From: Trichocoleus desertorum NBK24
GTDB lineage: Bacteria; Cyanobacteriota; Cyanobacteriia; FACHB-46
Assembly: GCF_030409055.1 (NCBI RefSeq)
Contig: NZ_CP116619.1
Span: 405,628 to 469,627 of the forward strand
Direction: 5' to 3'
DNA: 64,000 nt
This document shows, in pieces, positions 26,936 through 36,300 of this stretch. The notes below the pieces were generated by a model. The model worked only from the letters and a program-made list of their open reading frames with translations. It was not told the DNA's origin and searched no databases. The position numbers were made by a program, and so were the translations under genes. The stretch's first letter is position 1; each line of letters starts with the position of its first letter.

Positions 26936-27979
26936 TTACAGATTTTCTAGCCCTTCATCCTTAAAGACTATATTTTGTTTCGTAGCAAAGCCATTGAGAA
27001 TCAAGTTCCGTAACGTTGACACTTCCTCGTCTATACTTTGCGCGTTGTCTTCATACTTCGTTGCGGCTTTATATAAATGTAGCTTTTCCATCCGTTTGGC
27101 GATTTGGCGGGAGAGCGTCACTTTCTCTTCTAACGCTCGCACAGCCGACCATAAAGCATTTTCTATATTCTGAGTTTGTTCAGATAAAAAGACATCAGCC
27201 GTAAAAGCATGTCCTACATGGCAACGAAACCGAAGTAAATCCCCATTGCCGATCTGCCAGATACTGCCGTTACACTCAGGACAGCTATAGGTTGTGCGAG
27301 TTCCAATTTTCTCAACATTGTCCAGAAACTCCTGGGTATTCATCTGCTGTTCAGCAATGTTAGATTCAAATTCTATTTCTTGAGTAACCGGGTACGCTTT
27401 CTCCGCCGCCGCTGGTTCTTTCGTCAAAGACACCAACAACTCTGCAATCCCTGTCAATTTTAGGCAGTGGTCTACCTTGGCATACCTCAGCGCACTGTTA
27501 GGCATGCTAGAATATTCTGCTTCCAGCGGGTCTTGTACGACTGTCACTCCACCCCGTTTTTTGACTGCTTGTAAACCTACAGTGCCATCATCTAAATAGC
27601 CCGTGAGCACCACCCCAACCACTCTAGGGCCATAGGCGCGAGCGGCGGAACGAAACAAGGCATCGATCGCGGGTCTAAATCGATTCTCTTGCGGTCCCCG
27701 CACTATCCGCATGTATCCTTGACTAACCAACAAATGGTGATCAGGCGGAGCGATGTAAATTCGCCCTTTTTGAATTTCCTCGCCATCTTGAGGATGAGTG
27801 ACCGAGAAGTTACTAATATCTGAAAGAATTCGTGGCAGCAAACTAGGTGCATTAGGTGCAATATGCTGAACAATAAAGATGACAGCATTGAATTCATCAG
27901 GTAGGCTGGTCACAATTTTGCTGAGTGCTTTAAGGCCACCTGCCGAAGCCCCAATTACAATGATGTCATGTCCAGACAT
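26936..27979 (-). CDS. CheB-type methylesterase without receiver domain, C-terminal zinc-finger-like tail
   Basis: Residues 1-190 form a CheB catalytic domain (protein-glutamate methylesterase of chemotaxis receptors): the triad is Ser12 in GASAGG, His39 in VQHIAP and Asp130/131 in LTGYLDDG. There is no N-terminal receiver. Residues ~225-270 contain CPEC and RCHVGHAF, a probable zinc-binding knuckle common in stand-alone CheB homologues, and the C-terminus is helical. Stand-alone CheB proteins often pair with CheR in non-chemotaxis signalling; no CheR is in the window, but a hybrid kinase follows on the same strand 57 bases away (upstream in transcription), suggesting a joint signalling unit. 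Confidence 0.92.
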   Translation of the reverse strand: MSGHDIIVIGASAGGLKALSKIVTSLPDEFNAVIFIVQHIAPNAPSLLPRILSDISNFSVTHPQDGEEIQKGRIYIAPPDHHLLVSQGYMRIVRGPQENRFRPAIDALFRSAARAYGPRVVGVVLTGYLDDGTVGLQAVKKRGGVTVVQDPLEAEYSSMPNSALRYAKVDHCLKLTGIAELLVSLTKEPAAAEKAYPVTQEIEFESNIAEQQMNTQEFLDNVEKIGTRTTYSCPECNGSIWQIGNGDLLRFRCHVGHAFTADVFLSEQTQNIENALWSAVRALEEKVTLSRQIAKRMEKLHLYKAATKYEDNAQSIDEEVSTLRNLILNGFATKQNIVFKDEGLENL

Positions 27980-28035
27980 AGATGCTTTTAATTACTGTTA
28001 ATTCACACTACCTCATTCTAGCTTTTCAAGGTCTC

Positions 28036-29802
28036 CTAACTATTCCGGGCGGGAGTTGACGTTTTGGGTTTCAAAACTAGCGCGATCGCTGTAATCAAAG
28101 CATCTGGCTCAATCGGTTTAGCCAGATGTTGTTGAAAGCCAGCGAGTAATGCTTCTTGGCAATTATCTTCGGTGGCATAAGCAGTGAGAGCGATCGCAGG
28201 GATATCCCGATTCCGCAGAGAAGCTGAGCGAAGCTTTCGAATTAAAGCATAGCCATCCATTTCTTGCATGCCAATATCGCTCACCAACACATCCACAGTA
28301 GACTTGCTCAAAACTTCCAAGGCAGCTTTACCAGAATTAACAGCGGTGACGGTTGCCCCAGCAGCTTCCAAAGCAAAGGTAATGAATTGCAAGGTAAAGG
28401 GTTCATCATCCACCACCAGTACTTGGGTTCCTGACAAGTGATAGTGCTGATGGGTCGGCATCGTCGCAGGTGTAGAAGCAGAAGCATTAGGGCTGAGAGG
28501 ATTGGGACTCAGAGAATTGGGGCTTAGGGGAAGTCGCACAGTAAACGTTGCCCCTTGGCCCTCTCCAGTGCTATCGGCTGTAATCGTTCCGCCATGTGCT
28601 TCTATCAGTTGCTGGGAGATCGAAAGCCCTAATCCTAAACCCCCAAATTGCCGCGTAATCGAGCTGTCTTGCTGACGAAACCGATTAAACACAAACGGTA
28701 AGAACTCAGGATGAATTCCTAGACCCGTGTCGGCCACTGTAATTTGAGCATACTGTTCAACCTGTTCTAGCTCTACTCGAATCTGGCCATTGCGGGGTGT
28801 GAATTTGATGGCATTCGCAAGCAGATTCCAAAATACTTGCTGTAATCTGCCAGCATCCCCCATAACTTGCCCTTCCAGTGAGTTCAGCCTTGTCTCAACC
28901 TGGATAGATTTTGCCTCGACAGACAAACGAACGGTTTCTAAGGCAGCAGTAATTGGGACGTTGAGCGGTACAGCAGCTAGATTCAGGGTCAATTTACCTT
29001 GAACAATCCGGGAAAGATCCAGCAAATCGTCTACCAGTTGAGCTTGGCGTTTTGCGTTCTGCTCAATCGCATCTAGCGCCTCTTGTCGCTTAGTCTCAGG
29101 TAGTCTCTTGGTTCGCAGCATCTTAGACCAGCCCAAAATTGGGGTCAGCGGCGTTCTCAGTTCATGAGAGAGCATAGCCAAAAACTCATCTTTGGTACGA
29201 TTGGCGGCTTCTGCCTCATTCCGCGCGGCTTGCTCTTGTTGTAATAACTGCTCTCGTTCTTGGTCTAGGCGCTTGCGATCGCTAATATCCCGCTGAATGG
29301 CGACAAAATGAGTCATCACTTGCTCAGCATCGCGAATGGGGGTGATGTTCCACTCGACGTAATACTCACTGCCATCCTTGTGATAGTTGATGGCCTCGCC
29401 ATGAAAGGGTTCCCCCTCCACAAGATGCTGTCGTAAATCATTCAACAATTCGCGATCGGTGTCTGGGCCTTGTAGCAAACGAGGACTTTGGCCCAAAACT
29501 TCTTCACTCGTATAGCCCGTCATTTCAGTGAAGGCTGGATTCACATAGACAATTTCTGGCCCTGGAAGATCTATATCTGCCGTAGTAATAATGATCGAGT
29601 CCCTAGATTGCTGTACAGCAGACAGCAAGAGCCGAATCGCTTCCTCAGCAACTTGCAAATCTCGTAATGATGCAGTCAGCTTCCCTAAGGACTCTGTTAA
29701 GCGGCTTTTTTGCGGTAATGGCAGTTGGCTGGCATTCTGCTCCAGTTCTGCCACCCGCTGCTGCACATCTTGAATCTGTTCAATAAACTCGTCCCCGTTC
29801 AC
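28036..29802 (-). CDS. PAS hybrid histidine kinase with C-terminal receiver
   Basis: 588 residues, cytoplasmic. Domains: coiled N-terminus (1-60), PAS-PAC (about 60-175; GPEIVYVNPAFTEMTGY), coiled linker, HisKA with phospho-acceptor H213 in LSHELRTPLTP, HATPase (ANAIKFTP, DTGLGI, GLGLGLSIS), Ser/Pro linker with LSPNSLSPNPLSPNA, then a receiver with acidic pocket VVDDE, phospho-Asp in VLVSDIGM and Lys in LAKPIEP. The PAS lacks the Cys of a LOV domain (GQSPRLLQ), so blue-light sensing is unlikely. It starts at a GTG. It lies upstream of, and probably in one transcript with, the CheB-like gene. Confidence 0.93.
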   Translation of the reverse strand: MNGDEFIEQIQDVQQRVAELEQNASQLPLPQKSRLTESLGKLTASLRDLQVAEEAIRLLLSAVQQSRDSIIITTADIDLPGPEIVYVNPAFTEMTGYTSEEVLGQSPRLLQGPDTDRELLNDLRQHLVEGEPFHGEAINYHKDGSEYYVEWNITPIRDAEQVMTHFVAIQRDISDRKRLDQEREQLLQQEQAARNEAEAANRTKDEFLAMLSHELRTPLTPILGWSKMLRTKRLPETKRQEALDAIEQNAKRQAQLVDDLLDLSRIVQGKLTLNLAAVPLNVPITAALETVRLSVEAKSIQVETRLNSLEGQVMGDAGRLQQVFWNLLANAIKFTPRNGQIRVELEQVEQYAQITVADTGLGIHPEFLPFVFNRFRQQDSSITRQFGGLGLGLSISQQLIEAHGGTITADSTGEGQGATFTVRLPLSPNSLSPNPLSPNASASTPATMPTHQHYHLSGTQVLVVDDEPFTLQFITFALEAAGATVTAVNSGKAALEVLSKSTVDVLVSDIGMQEMDGYALIRKLRSASLRNRDIPAIALTAYATEDNCQEALLAGFQQHLAKPIEPDALITAIALVLKPKTSTPARNS

Positions 29803-29948
29803 GTAATCCCTTCACCGCGCAGCTTCAACTTCTATTGTGAAGGGTTAAACGGATGAAAGCATTTATACTCAGGGGGATTTAAGCAATTCTTAAGCCCCCA
29901 ATAGCTCTAACTTGGGGGACTTTTCAAAGCTTTGCTCAAAGCTTGCGT

Positions 29949-30548
29949 CTAGTTTGAGACCTCTGCCAGCTCAATCACACGGCCTTCCCAGTCTTTGACT
30001 AAAAAGTTTAGCGGTTTTTCGCGACGGATTTTGTGCTTGATGCCCCGCGTTTGTACCCGCATCAGCACTTGCTCTAAACAGTCGCGATCGAAGCAGACGT
30101 GACGTTGGCGATCTTTCTGACCAAAACTGGCCCCAGAAATGACATGAACCTGGGTATTTTTCTTCAGTTGGTACCACAGGCCATCGGTACCACTCACGCT
30201 ACGGGTAGCTGTGGCTGGGCCACCTAAACTGGGGGACATATACAACGGGTCAATGCTGGTCGCACCCAAAGTCTGCTCATAGTTGTAGTAGTAATGCAAT
30301 GGCACCTCGGCAGCCGCCAACCCCAGCACCCCTTCATAGAACTGACGAGCGAACTCTAGGTCAGACACCATGATGGTGTGTACTTTTGGGGCACTGGTGA
30401 GAAACATCCACATGGCACCCGCATAAGCGGCCAAGAGCAAAACCATAATTCCTTGCGTTGACAAGAGGCTGTCTAACGGCAAGGCTGGGAAAAAAGCTCC
30501 CATTAAAGGCTGAGATAGGAAAGGCATCACACTCAATGCTAGAACCAT
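29949..30548 (-). CDS. VOC (glyoxalase-fold) protein with N-terminal membrane segments
   Basis: 199 residues. The first ~50 are hydrophobic (VLALSVMPFL and LLSTQGIMVLLLAAYAGAMWMFL), predicting one or two membrane passes. A single VOC domain follows (KVHTIMVSDLEFARQFYEGVLGL at about 55, HVCFDRDCLEQVLMRVQTRG near 148 and DWEGRVIELAE at the end). Ligands typical of VOC metal sites (His57 and the terminal Glu) are present, but the enzyme class cannot be told. It does not overlap its neighbours; a CCCCC/GGGGG hairpin stands downstream (about 29876-29920). Confidence 0.85.
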   Translation of the reverse strand: MVLALSVMPFLSQPLMGAFFPALPLDSLLSTQGIMVLLLAAYAGAMWMFLTSAPKVHTIMVSDLEFARQFYEGVLGLAAAEVPLHYYYNYEQTLGATSIDPLYMSPSLGGPATATRSVSGTDGLWYQLKKNTQVHVISGASFGQKDRQRHVCFDRDCLEQVLMRVQTRGIKHKIRREKPLNFLVKDWEGRVIELAEVSN

Positions 30549-30807
30549 GAATTAAGTGAGGGACTTAAGCCAATTGAACAGAATTCTAGAGATGGTGGCT
30601 GATACACATCGCCTAGTAATCTTAGTCTATCAAGCTAAACCTAAGCTTATCTAAACTTCAAAAAAGGCTGACTTGTGCAAGATAGTCGATCGAACACTCT
30701 GGGCTACTCTGAACATCTTTAACCAAAAAGAGTTTTAATTGTGGAAAACCGTAGATTATAGTAAGAGGCATTCCGATTGACGCTTAGCCAGTCAGTGACT
30801 GAAAATC

Positions 30808-31488
30808 GTGCAAATTCCTACGTTTCCTGAAAGCAATCATCCGATTGTCCAATCGCTCTTTCACCATAGCGATCAGGAGTTGTTGACGCTTTTTCAGCGC
30901 CATCCTGATTCGGGGCGATACTTTACGGCTATTTTTTGTCGCTACAGCCCGATTGTTTACACCTTGATTCGGCACTCGGCGCGATCGCCTGTGCAAGCTG
31001 ACTATTTATTTGCCATCACCTGGCGGCACGTTTTTCATGAACTGGGCGGTCTAGATTTGCGATCGAGCCAGCTCTCGAACATTGAAAACCTGACATTGCA
31101 AAATTGGCTGATTAATATGACAGCCTTTTGCATCAACCAAGCCGAGTTGCCTCCGGTCGAATCGGTGCATTATTCTTTGCAAGGAGCTTCACCGCCCCTG
31201 TGGTGCTACATTGAGCAGGCGCTAGACCAGTTGCCGCCAGTACTACGGCTGATGATTTTGATGGCTCAGACCTTTCACTGGAGTGAAACTCGAATTTCGG
31301 CGTACTTGCAGGCGGAAGGGGAAGCGATTTCGCCCGCAGAAGTCAAAGTACGGTTGCAGGAAGGCTACAAGCTCCTAGAAGAGGCTCTCCCGGAAGATAT
31401 TTGTGAAATTTATCTAGGTGGGAATACTAAGGATCGAACCGATGGGTTCGACTTCAGTTCAATCACACTGGAGCCTAGTGTTGAGTAG
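30808..31488 (+). CDS. ECF-like sigma-70 family protein
   Basis: 226 residues from a GTG start. Region-2-like helices are seen at 22-75 (DQELLTLFQRHPDSGRYFTAIFCRYSPIVY) and a region-4-like helix-turn-helix at about 135-190 (ALDQLPPVLRLMILMAQTFHWSETRISAYL, then SPAEVKVRLQEGYKLLEEALP). The match to classic sigma factors is weak: it lacks the usual conserved AFxRLVR..RN regions, so it may be a diverged sigma or an accessory regulator. The next gene on the same strand, 89 bases away, is a secreted TPR protein. Confidence 0.75.
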   Translation: MQIPTFPESNHPIVQSLFHHSDQELLTLFQRHPDSGRYFTAIFCRYSPIVYTLIRHSARSPVQADYLFAITWRHVFHELGGLDLRSSQLSNIENLTLQNWLINMTAFCINQAELPPVESVHYSLQGASPPLWCYIEQALDQLPPVLRLMILMAQTFHWSETRISAYLQAEGEAISPAEVKVRLQEGYKLLEEALPEDICEIYLGGNTKDRTDGFDFSSITLEPSVE

Positions 31489-31577
31489 AAATCTTGTGCA
31501 GGATTTAGTTGCCCTGAGCCAGCTCTACTTAACTAGGTATCTGTGATTCCATCAAGCTTGGTTGTGAGGAAATCGTC

Positions 31578-32612
31578 ATGAGTCGCCGTTTATTAACAGT
31601 CATTCTTGCGTCCGCATCGTTGTTGACGGCAACAGGTACAACTTGCCTGCTTTACCCTACTAGGGCCAGTGCTGCCAGCTTAAACGAGCAGTTGAATATC
31701 CCCGTCAATAATGGGACTCAAGGCGAGTTGAGAGATGAAGCCGATCGCCTAGTTCGGATTGGTGGGCAGTACGAACAGCAGGGGTCGCTGGAAAAAGCGA
31801 TCGCCTCTTGGCAACAAGCGGTGAAGCTCTACCAACGCATTGGCGATGTAGCGGCGACTGGCCTCACCTACGACTTTATTGGCCTGACCTATGCCCAACT
31901 TGGGCGAATTCGAGAAGCAGAGGATGCCCTGCGTCGGCGTTTAGCGATTGCCCGTGACAACCGTGACTTCAAGGGCGAAATCTACGGCCTCAACAATGTC
32001 GGAAGCGTGCTATTGCAACGGGGTGCCCCACAAGCGGCAGCGGCCACCTTTAACGAAGCTCTGACGATCGCACGCAATATCAATAGCTTGGAAGGCCAAG
32101 GCTTGTCTCTGAGCAATTTGGGCGTGGCAGCCGTCGCTAGTGGCAACTACAACCAAGGCATTAAGCAACTGGAATCGGCGCTAATTTACCGAAGACAGGC
32201 GGGTGATCCGATTGGTGAAGCTAGCACCTATAACAATTTAGGTAATGCTTACCGAGGAGCAAAGCGTTATCAAGATGCTGCCAATGCCTATGGGGTAGCT
32301 CTACGCCTAGCTCGTACCAGTCGCGATCGCGTTAACCAACTCCGCGCTATTGATGGCTTAGTCGCGTCCTATCGGCCTTTGGGCAACTACGCCCGTGCTT
32401 TGGAGTTACTCGATCAGCGCCTGATTCTGACTCAAGAACAAAGCAACCTCCGTCAACAACTCACCACGTTGCGATCGCTAGCCGAAATTTATCAAGCTGC
32501 TGGCAATCGTGAAACAGCTCGCAATTTTTACCAAAGAGCGATCGTCGTGGCACGGGCACTAGAAGATAGCCGCAGTGAGACGTTGCTTCTCGACCAACTC
32601 CGCCGCCTTTAG
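31578..32612 (+). CDS. Secreted TPR-repeat protein
   Basis: 344 residues. Sec signal peptide at 1-33 ([20 protein letters not shown], ending near ASAA), then at least five tetratricopeptide repeats between about 55 and 335 (for example [77 protein letters not shown]). TPR arrays bind partner proteins; this one would act in the periplasm or thylakoid lumen. GAGGA lies before the ATG. The dihydroorotase gene starts 4 bases after its stop, so the two are almost certainly on one transcript though functionally unrelated as far as can be seen. Confidence 0.9.
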   Translation: MSRRLLTVILASASLLTATGTTCLLYPTRASAASLNEQLNIPVNNGTQGELRDEADRLVRIGGQYEQQGSLEKAIASWQQAVKLYQRIGDVAATGLTYDFIGLTYAQLGRIREAEDALRRRLAIARDNRDFKGEIYGLNNVGSVLLQRGAPQAAAATFNEALTIARNINSLEGQGLSLSNLGVAAVASGNYNQGIKQLESALIYRRQAGDPIGEASTYNNLGNAYRGAKRYQDAANAYGVALRLARTSRDRVNQLRAIDGLVASYRPLGNYARALELLDQRLILTQEQSNLRQQLTTLRSLAEIYQAAGNRETARNFYQRAIVVARALEDSRSETLLLDQLRRL

Positions 32613-32616
32613 CAAG

Positions 32617-33645
32617 ATGCAAAAGCTTACGATAACCCGACCTGACGACTGGCATCTGCATCTACGCGACGGTGCGGCGCTGAAAGCGGTTCTGCCCCAT
32701 ACAGTGCGTCAGTTTGCCCGTGCGATCATTATGCCGAACTTGAAGCCTCCGGTGCGCTCCGTGGCTGATGCTGCGGCCTATCGCGATCGCATCCTTGCCG
32801 CTATTCCGGCGGGCCAACAGTTTGAGCCGCTGATGACACTCTATCTCACGGACAACACCAGCCCCGAAGAAATTATTGCGGCCAAAGCATCTCAGTTTGT
32901 CAAAGCGGTCAAGTACTACCCAGCGGGTGCAACGACCAATTCGGACTTGGGTGTGACAGATATTCGTAAGTGCGATCGCGTCTTTGAAGCGATGCAGCAG
33001 GTAGACATGCCTTTACTCCTGCATGGGGAAGTGACCGATCAAGATGTTGATATGTTCGATCGCGAGAGAGTATTTATCGAGCGACATTTAATCCCTCTCA
33101 AGCAGCGATTCCCTAACTTGCGCGTGGTGCTGGAGCACGTTACCACCTCGGATGCCGTGCAGTATGTCCTGTCTGCTCACAATATTGCTGCAACGATCAC
33201 GCCACAACATCTGTTATTTAACCGCAACATCCTATTTCAAGGTGGCATTCGCCCCCATTTCTATTGCCTGCCAGTTTTGAAACGGGAGGAGCATCGCTTG
33301 GCACTTTTGCAAGCGGCAACCTCAGGCAATCCTAAGTTTTTTCTTGGCACTGATAGCGCCCCCCATCCCCGCGATAGCAAAGAAACTTCCTGTGGCTGTG
33401 CGGGTTGCTATTCGGCGCTGCACGCAATGGAGTTATATGCAGAAGCGTTTGAGAGTGTTGATGCACTAGATAAGCTTGAAGCATTCGCCAGCTTCTATGG
33501 ACCAGATTTTTATCAACTTCCACGCAATAGCGAACAGATTACTTTAACCAGAACCACCTGGCGCGTTCCCGATGAGGTTCCATTTACTGAATCCGCGCTC
33601 GTGCCATTACGGGCAGGTCAAGAGATGACTTGGCAAATGGTGTAA
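32617..33645 (+). CDS. pyrC: Dihydroorotase
   Basis: Third step of pyrimidine synthesis: reversible cyclisation of carbamoyl-aspartate to dihydroorotate. 342 residues, the usual length for the E. coli-like PyrC type. Zinc ligands are visible: DWHLHLRDG near the N-terminus, the carboxylated-lysine motif [30 protein letters not shown] and the catalytic Asp in LGTDSAPH. I start at MQKLTITRP; the 14 residues further upstream in frame lie inside the end of the TPR gene and are not conserved in character. Confidence 0.96.
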   Translation: MQKLTITRPDDWHLHLRDGAALKAVLPHTVRQFARAIIMPNLKPPVRSVADAAAYRDRILAAIPAGQQFEPLMTLYLTDNTSPEEIIAAKASQFVKAVKYYPAGATTNSDLGVTDIRKCDRVFEAMQQVDMPLLLHGEVTDQDVDMFDRERVFIERHLIPLKQRFPNLRVVLEHVTTSDAVQYVLSAHNIAATITPQHLLFNRNILFQGGIRPHFYCLPVLKREEHRLALLQAATSGNPKFFLGTDSAPHPRDSKETSCGCAGCYSALHAMELYAEAFESVDALDKLEAFASFYGPDFYQLPRNSEQITLTRTTWRVPDEVPFTESALVPLRAGQEMTWQMV

Positions 33646-33767
33646 CAGAAGCATGATCTTCACTCCTCAGCCAACTTTTCGCTGTCTTTAGACCTTTTCC
33701 CACTCCTCTAAAATTGGGCGATTCTTCTTAAGGGATGCTTCGCGATCGACTACTGGCACCGAAAATC

Positions 33768-33945
33768 AGCGATCGCTTCCATTCCGCACAATGAAACAAC
33801 TTGGTCGTATTCAAAGCCTCTTCTAAACTAGAGGTCCAAAACCTGCATGATGACTTGATTAAACCTGTGGTTGGTCTACTAGGAGATGTGGTGCAAATTC
33901 GTGATGGACAAATCCTGATCAATGGCAAGGTCATTGCAAAACCTT
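33768..33945 (+). repeat. Direct repeat, copy 1 (lepB-derived, ~178 bp)
   Basis: Begins AGCGATCGCTTCCATTCC and ends at GCAAAACCTT. Most positions match the segment 36298-36474 in the same orientation, with one small indel. The two copies flank the haloperoxidase/PAP2 gene. Confidence 0.85.
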
Positions 33946-34037
33946 AAAGCGGTTGCCGTTTGAGTAAGCCACACAGCTACCAGCTTAAAAGTTTAGTGCT
34001 CGCGTTTCCCTGTGGCTTACCAATCCGAGAATCGCTG
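33946..34037 (+). repeat. ~92-bp insertion with inverted ends inside lepB remnant 1
   Basis: Compared with copy 2, where GCAGAACCTTATGTCAAGG is continuous, copy 1 has about 92 extra bases between ACCTT and TATGTGAAGG. The extra piece carries GTAAGCCACA (33964-33973) and its complement TGTGGCTTAC (34011-34020), so it may be a very small non-autonomous element or a hairpin repeat. Confidence 0.6.
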
Positions 34038-34125
34038 TATGTGAAGGAAGAAGCGACCTACAACTACGGACCTGTAACGGTTCCTCAGGGTCAATATTCC
34101 CCATCACCTGCCACAACTTAGCTTA

Positions 34126-34801
34126 CCTTTGCATTATCCCGATCAACTCTCGGTGGTCGGTGAGCATGAGCATTGTTATGCTGCGCTCACTATCAATTAA
34201 ACAATCCTATAAATATAAAACCAAAACCAATAAGCAGCAACTCACATATTAAATAATATATCGCTTGTCGATGCTTGGTAAAAGAGTAACAATTCCTTGA
34301 TAGTAAACTCCTGCTGAAGTATTCACTACCGCTGAGAGCGAAGTTATACCCACAAAAAGCCAATGATTTGAAAACCTAGTAAAGGTATTTCAGAACAGCA
34401 TTAAGTACTGCAAATACACCGAAGTAAACGATCCAGCTTTGAAGAAATATAGCAGTTGAATGCCTGAACATCTGATTTAACGCAAGGACAACCAAGATTT
34501 GCCAGAGATGATACTGTAACTCTTGTGATTTCGGTCTTAGATACTTTGCTGATAAATTCTTATCTGTGCTTAAAGAGCAACCCGCATGAAAGTAGCAACC
34601 AGAGTAGAAGCAAAGCAGCAAGGCTAAAACGCTACTCTGGTTATCAATGCAGCAAAATTGACCCATAAGGGTTATTGCCATCTAATTAATGAACGATTTA
34701 CGATTTTTACAAGAATTTATGGAAGTTAAAAGCATTTTTCGGTGAACAATAATCCTCCAAATAGAATGGAGGGGCTTTTCCAAACTTATAGGAATAACAC
34801 C
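34126..34801. other. AT-rich gap before the haloperoxidase gene
   Basis: About 670 bases, AT-rich and without GCGATCGC. A minus-strand open frame of 101 codons (34376-34681) exists but has no ribosome-binding site or recognisable domain, so I do not call it. Otherwise only the promoter and the AGGA site before the ATG at 34802 are expected here. Confidence 0.45.
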
Positions 34802-35929
34802 ATGATCGATAGTACAGGTGCTCCAGAAAGTCCGTCTACTCAATATAACTTACCGGGCATAAGTGATAAATCACATAATATTATATTCCCTCAAGTAGAG
34901 CCTGGTGCAAGTGCTTGGTTCCGCTGTCCTACTCCAACTGTTGTTTCTTACGAAAGAGTTACCAAACGACTTAAAGGCAAAATTGACTCATACCCTAAGA
35001 TTGGTTCACCGGAAGAACAAAAAGAGCTTGAAGAAGTTCGTCAGTTTGCCGCAAATGCTGAAGACCCTAAGGCTCTTGACCAGAACTCTCTAAGTGCTTT
35101 CTTAATGGAACCCCTTTATGTATCTCCTCCACCTGCCGGGGCTGTTCTAAATAAACGCCCAAACATCGATCCTATTATTTGTAACGGGCTAGAGTTAGCA
35201 TACCTGTTCCAATCAGAGACTCCTGGAATATGGCATCGCCATGTTCTAAACTTTATCCTTGCTCCAAGTACGGAGTTAGGCTTAAGGCTATCACCTCCTC
35301 GTCATGCTCTCATCTGGGCTACGCTTGACGTAGCGATCCATAGCGCTCTCATGGCTGCATGGCATTACAAGTGGGTAGCCGTAGAAGCAGATGGGACAGA
35401 GCTTAACCGGGTTGCATTCCGTCGCCGTCCTACTGAAGCTGACCCAAACTTAGAGATTGTCTATGATCGTGAAGTGGATTTTGAGAAAGATGGCAGTCTA
35501 AAAAGAGGAAATCTAAGAACACAACCGAAACCTTCTCCAGGAACTCCCCGCCATCCTGCTTACCCTTCTGGGCATAGCACCTATGCGGCAGCAGCAAGTT
35601 ATGTACTTGGCTGCTTACTACCAGAGTTCAAAGAGGATTTTGATAAGCTTGCTGACAACATCGGTGAAGCCCGCATATGGGGTGGGGTTCACTGGCGTAG
35701 TGATCACGATTTTGGTTTGCTTGTAGGCAGAACCGTAGGAGAACTGGTAATAGACCAGCTTAATAAGTCCGGGATCGTGGTGTGTCCAGAGCCAAATCTA
35801 GATGTACCAGAGCGAGACAACTTAGAGGCAGCAGCTAAACAGTTTGATAGCAACTGCGGAAAAGCTGATAATAACTTCTGTAGCGGTGTAGATTGCCCAA
35901 CACAGCCTGAAGTTTTTCAGAACTTCTAA
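34802..35929 (+). CDS. Vanadium-dependent haloperoxidase / PAP2 superfamily protein
   Basis: 375 residues. The PAP2/vanadate site is visible in order: Lys and Arg-Pro in AWHYKWVAVE and FRRRPTE, then HPAYPSGHSTYAAAAS (PSGH, phosphate or vanadate binding and acid-base His), and ARIWGGVHWRSDHDFG (Arg, His, Asp). This arrangement fits bacterial vanadium haloperoxidases, which oxidise halides with peroxide, but phosphatases share it. I start at the ATG with AGGA 8 bases upstream; a GTG 60 bases earlier is possible. No signal peptide. The gene has no GCGATCGC and is bracketed by lepB remnants, so it is probably a later arrival. Confidence 0.85.
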   Translation: MIDSTGAPESPSTQYNLPGISDKSHNIIFPQVEPGASAWFRCPTPTVVSYERVTKRLKGKIDSYPKIGSPEEQKELEEVRQFAANAEDPKALDQNSLSAFLMEPLYVSPPPAGAVLNKRPNIDPIICNGLELAYLFQSETPGIWHRHVLNFILAPSTELGLRLSPPRHALIWATLDVAIHSALMAAWHYKWVAVEADGTELNRVAFRRRPTEADPNLEIVYDREVDFEKDGSLKRGNLRTQPKPSPGTPRHPAYPSGHSTYAAAASYVLGCLLPEFKEDFDKLADNIGEARIWGGVHWRSDHDFGLLVGRTVGELVIDQLNKSGIVVCPEPNLDVPERDNLEAAAKQFDSNCGKADNNFCSGVDCPTQPEVFQNF

Positions 35930-36063
35930 AGAGCTTCTACAAGCTCAGTAACTTTCCCTCCCCGTTAACTCTTCAGGCAGAAAGGCTAACGAGGAGGAAA
36001 AGTTATATAAATAATAATTGAATCGGATGGCTTCTTGGTCGCTACCGAGTCGAGTGGTTTCAT

Positions 36064-36300
36064 CTAGAGCAAAGCCGATCGAGTTTGCTTGGGACCAGCG
36101 ATCGGGGCAATCTGTACTAAGCCTCGGTCAGGACGGAGGGTGGTGATCGTCATAGGTACAGGTAAGTCTTGCAGCATGACTTCAGCGCCACCTGCCAGCG
36201 ATCGCGGCTGCGTATGACCAATCACTTCATAGGTGATGGTAGTGCCCGTATTGTTTCTCAACATCACATCGACTCTGCCGTTGAGCGGCATCACTGTAGC
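36064..36300 (-). pseudogene. Fragment of a cyanobacterial secreted hypothetical protein
   Basis: About 79 codons reading MPLNGRVDVMLRNNTGTTIT, then YEVIGHTQPRSLAGGAEVML, then a Leu/Pro/Thr-rich end. This resembles the middle of secreted cyanobacterial hypothetical proteins with a beta-rich NGRVDV-x-x-x-NNTG core. The N-terminal signal peptide is missing because lepB remnant 2 begins exactly there (the first ~7 codons of the longer frame, from 36321, are antisense to that remnant). The C-terminus is also short. I take it as a gene fragment cut by the rearrangement; resemblance is from memory of the family and needs a search. Confidence 0.5.

Larger units (their letters stand above)
33732..34125 (+). 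pseudogene. lepB (signal peptidase I) remnant, copy 1
   Basis: Translation gives recognisable signal-peptidase-I sequence in broken form: GMLRDRLLAPKISDRFHSAQ, an in-frame stop, then LVVFKASSKLEVQNLHDD, VVGLLGDVVQIRDGQILING and, after a ~92-base insertion, YVKEEATYNYGPVTVPQG. Intact LepB proteins have these same blocks (RFHSPQRGDIVVF, the GLPGD box, YGPVTVP) around the catalytic Lys. The catalytic Ser region upstream (PSGSM) and the GDNRNNSxDS box downstream are absent. It is therefore a dead fragment. A second diverged copy lies at 36298. Confidence 0.8.

Noticed and set aside
28036-29802. Blue-light (LOV) sensing by the hybrid kinase PAS domain
   Set aside because: The position of the flavin-binding Cys in the LOV motif is not Cys here (GQSPRLLQ).
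34376-34681. 101-codon minus-strand frame with hydrophobic stretches upstream of the haloperoxidase gene
   Set aside because: No ribosome-binding site, no recognisable domain, unusual composition (Leu/Cys/Tyr-rich) and location in a decayed AT-rich region; more likely chance.
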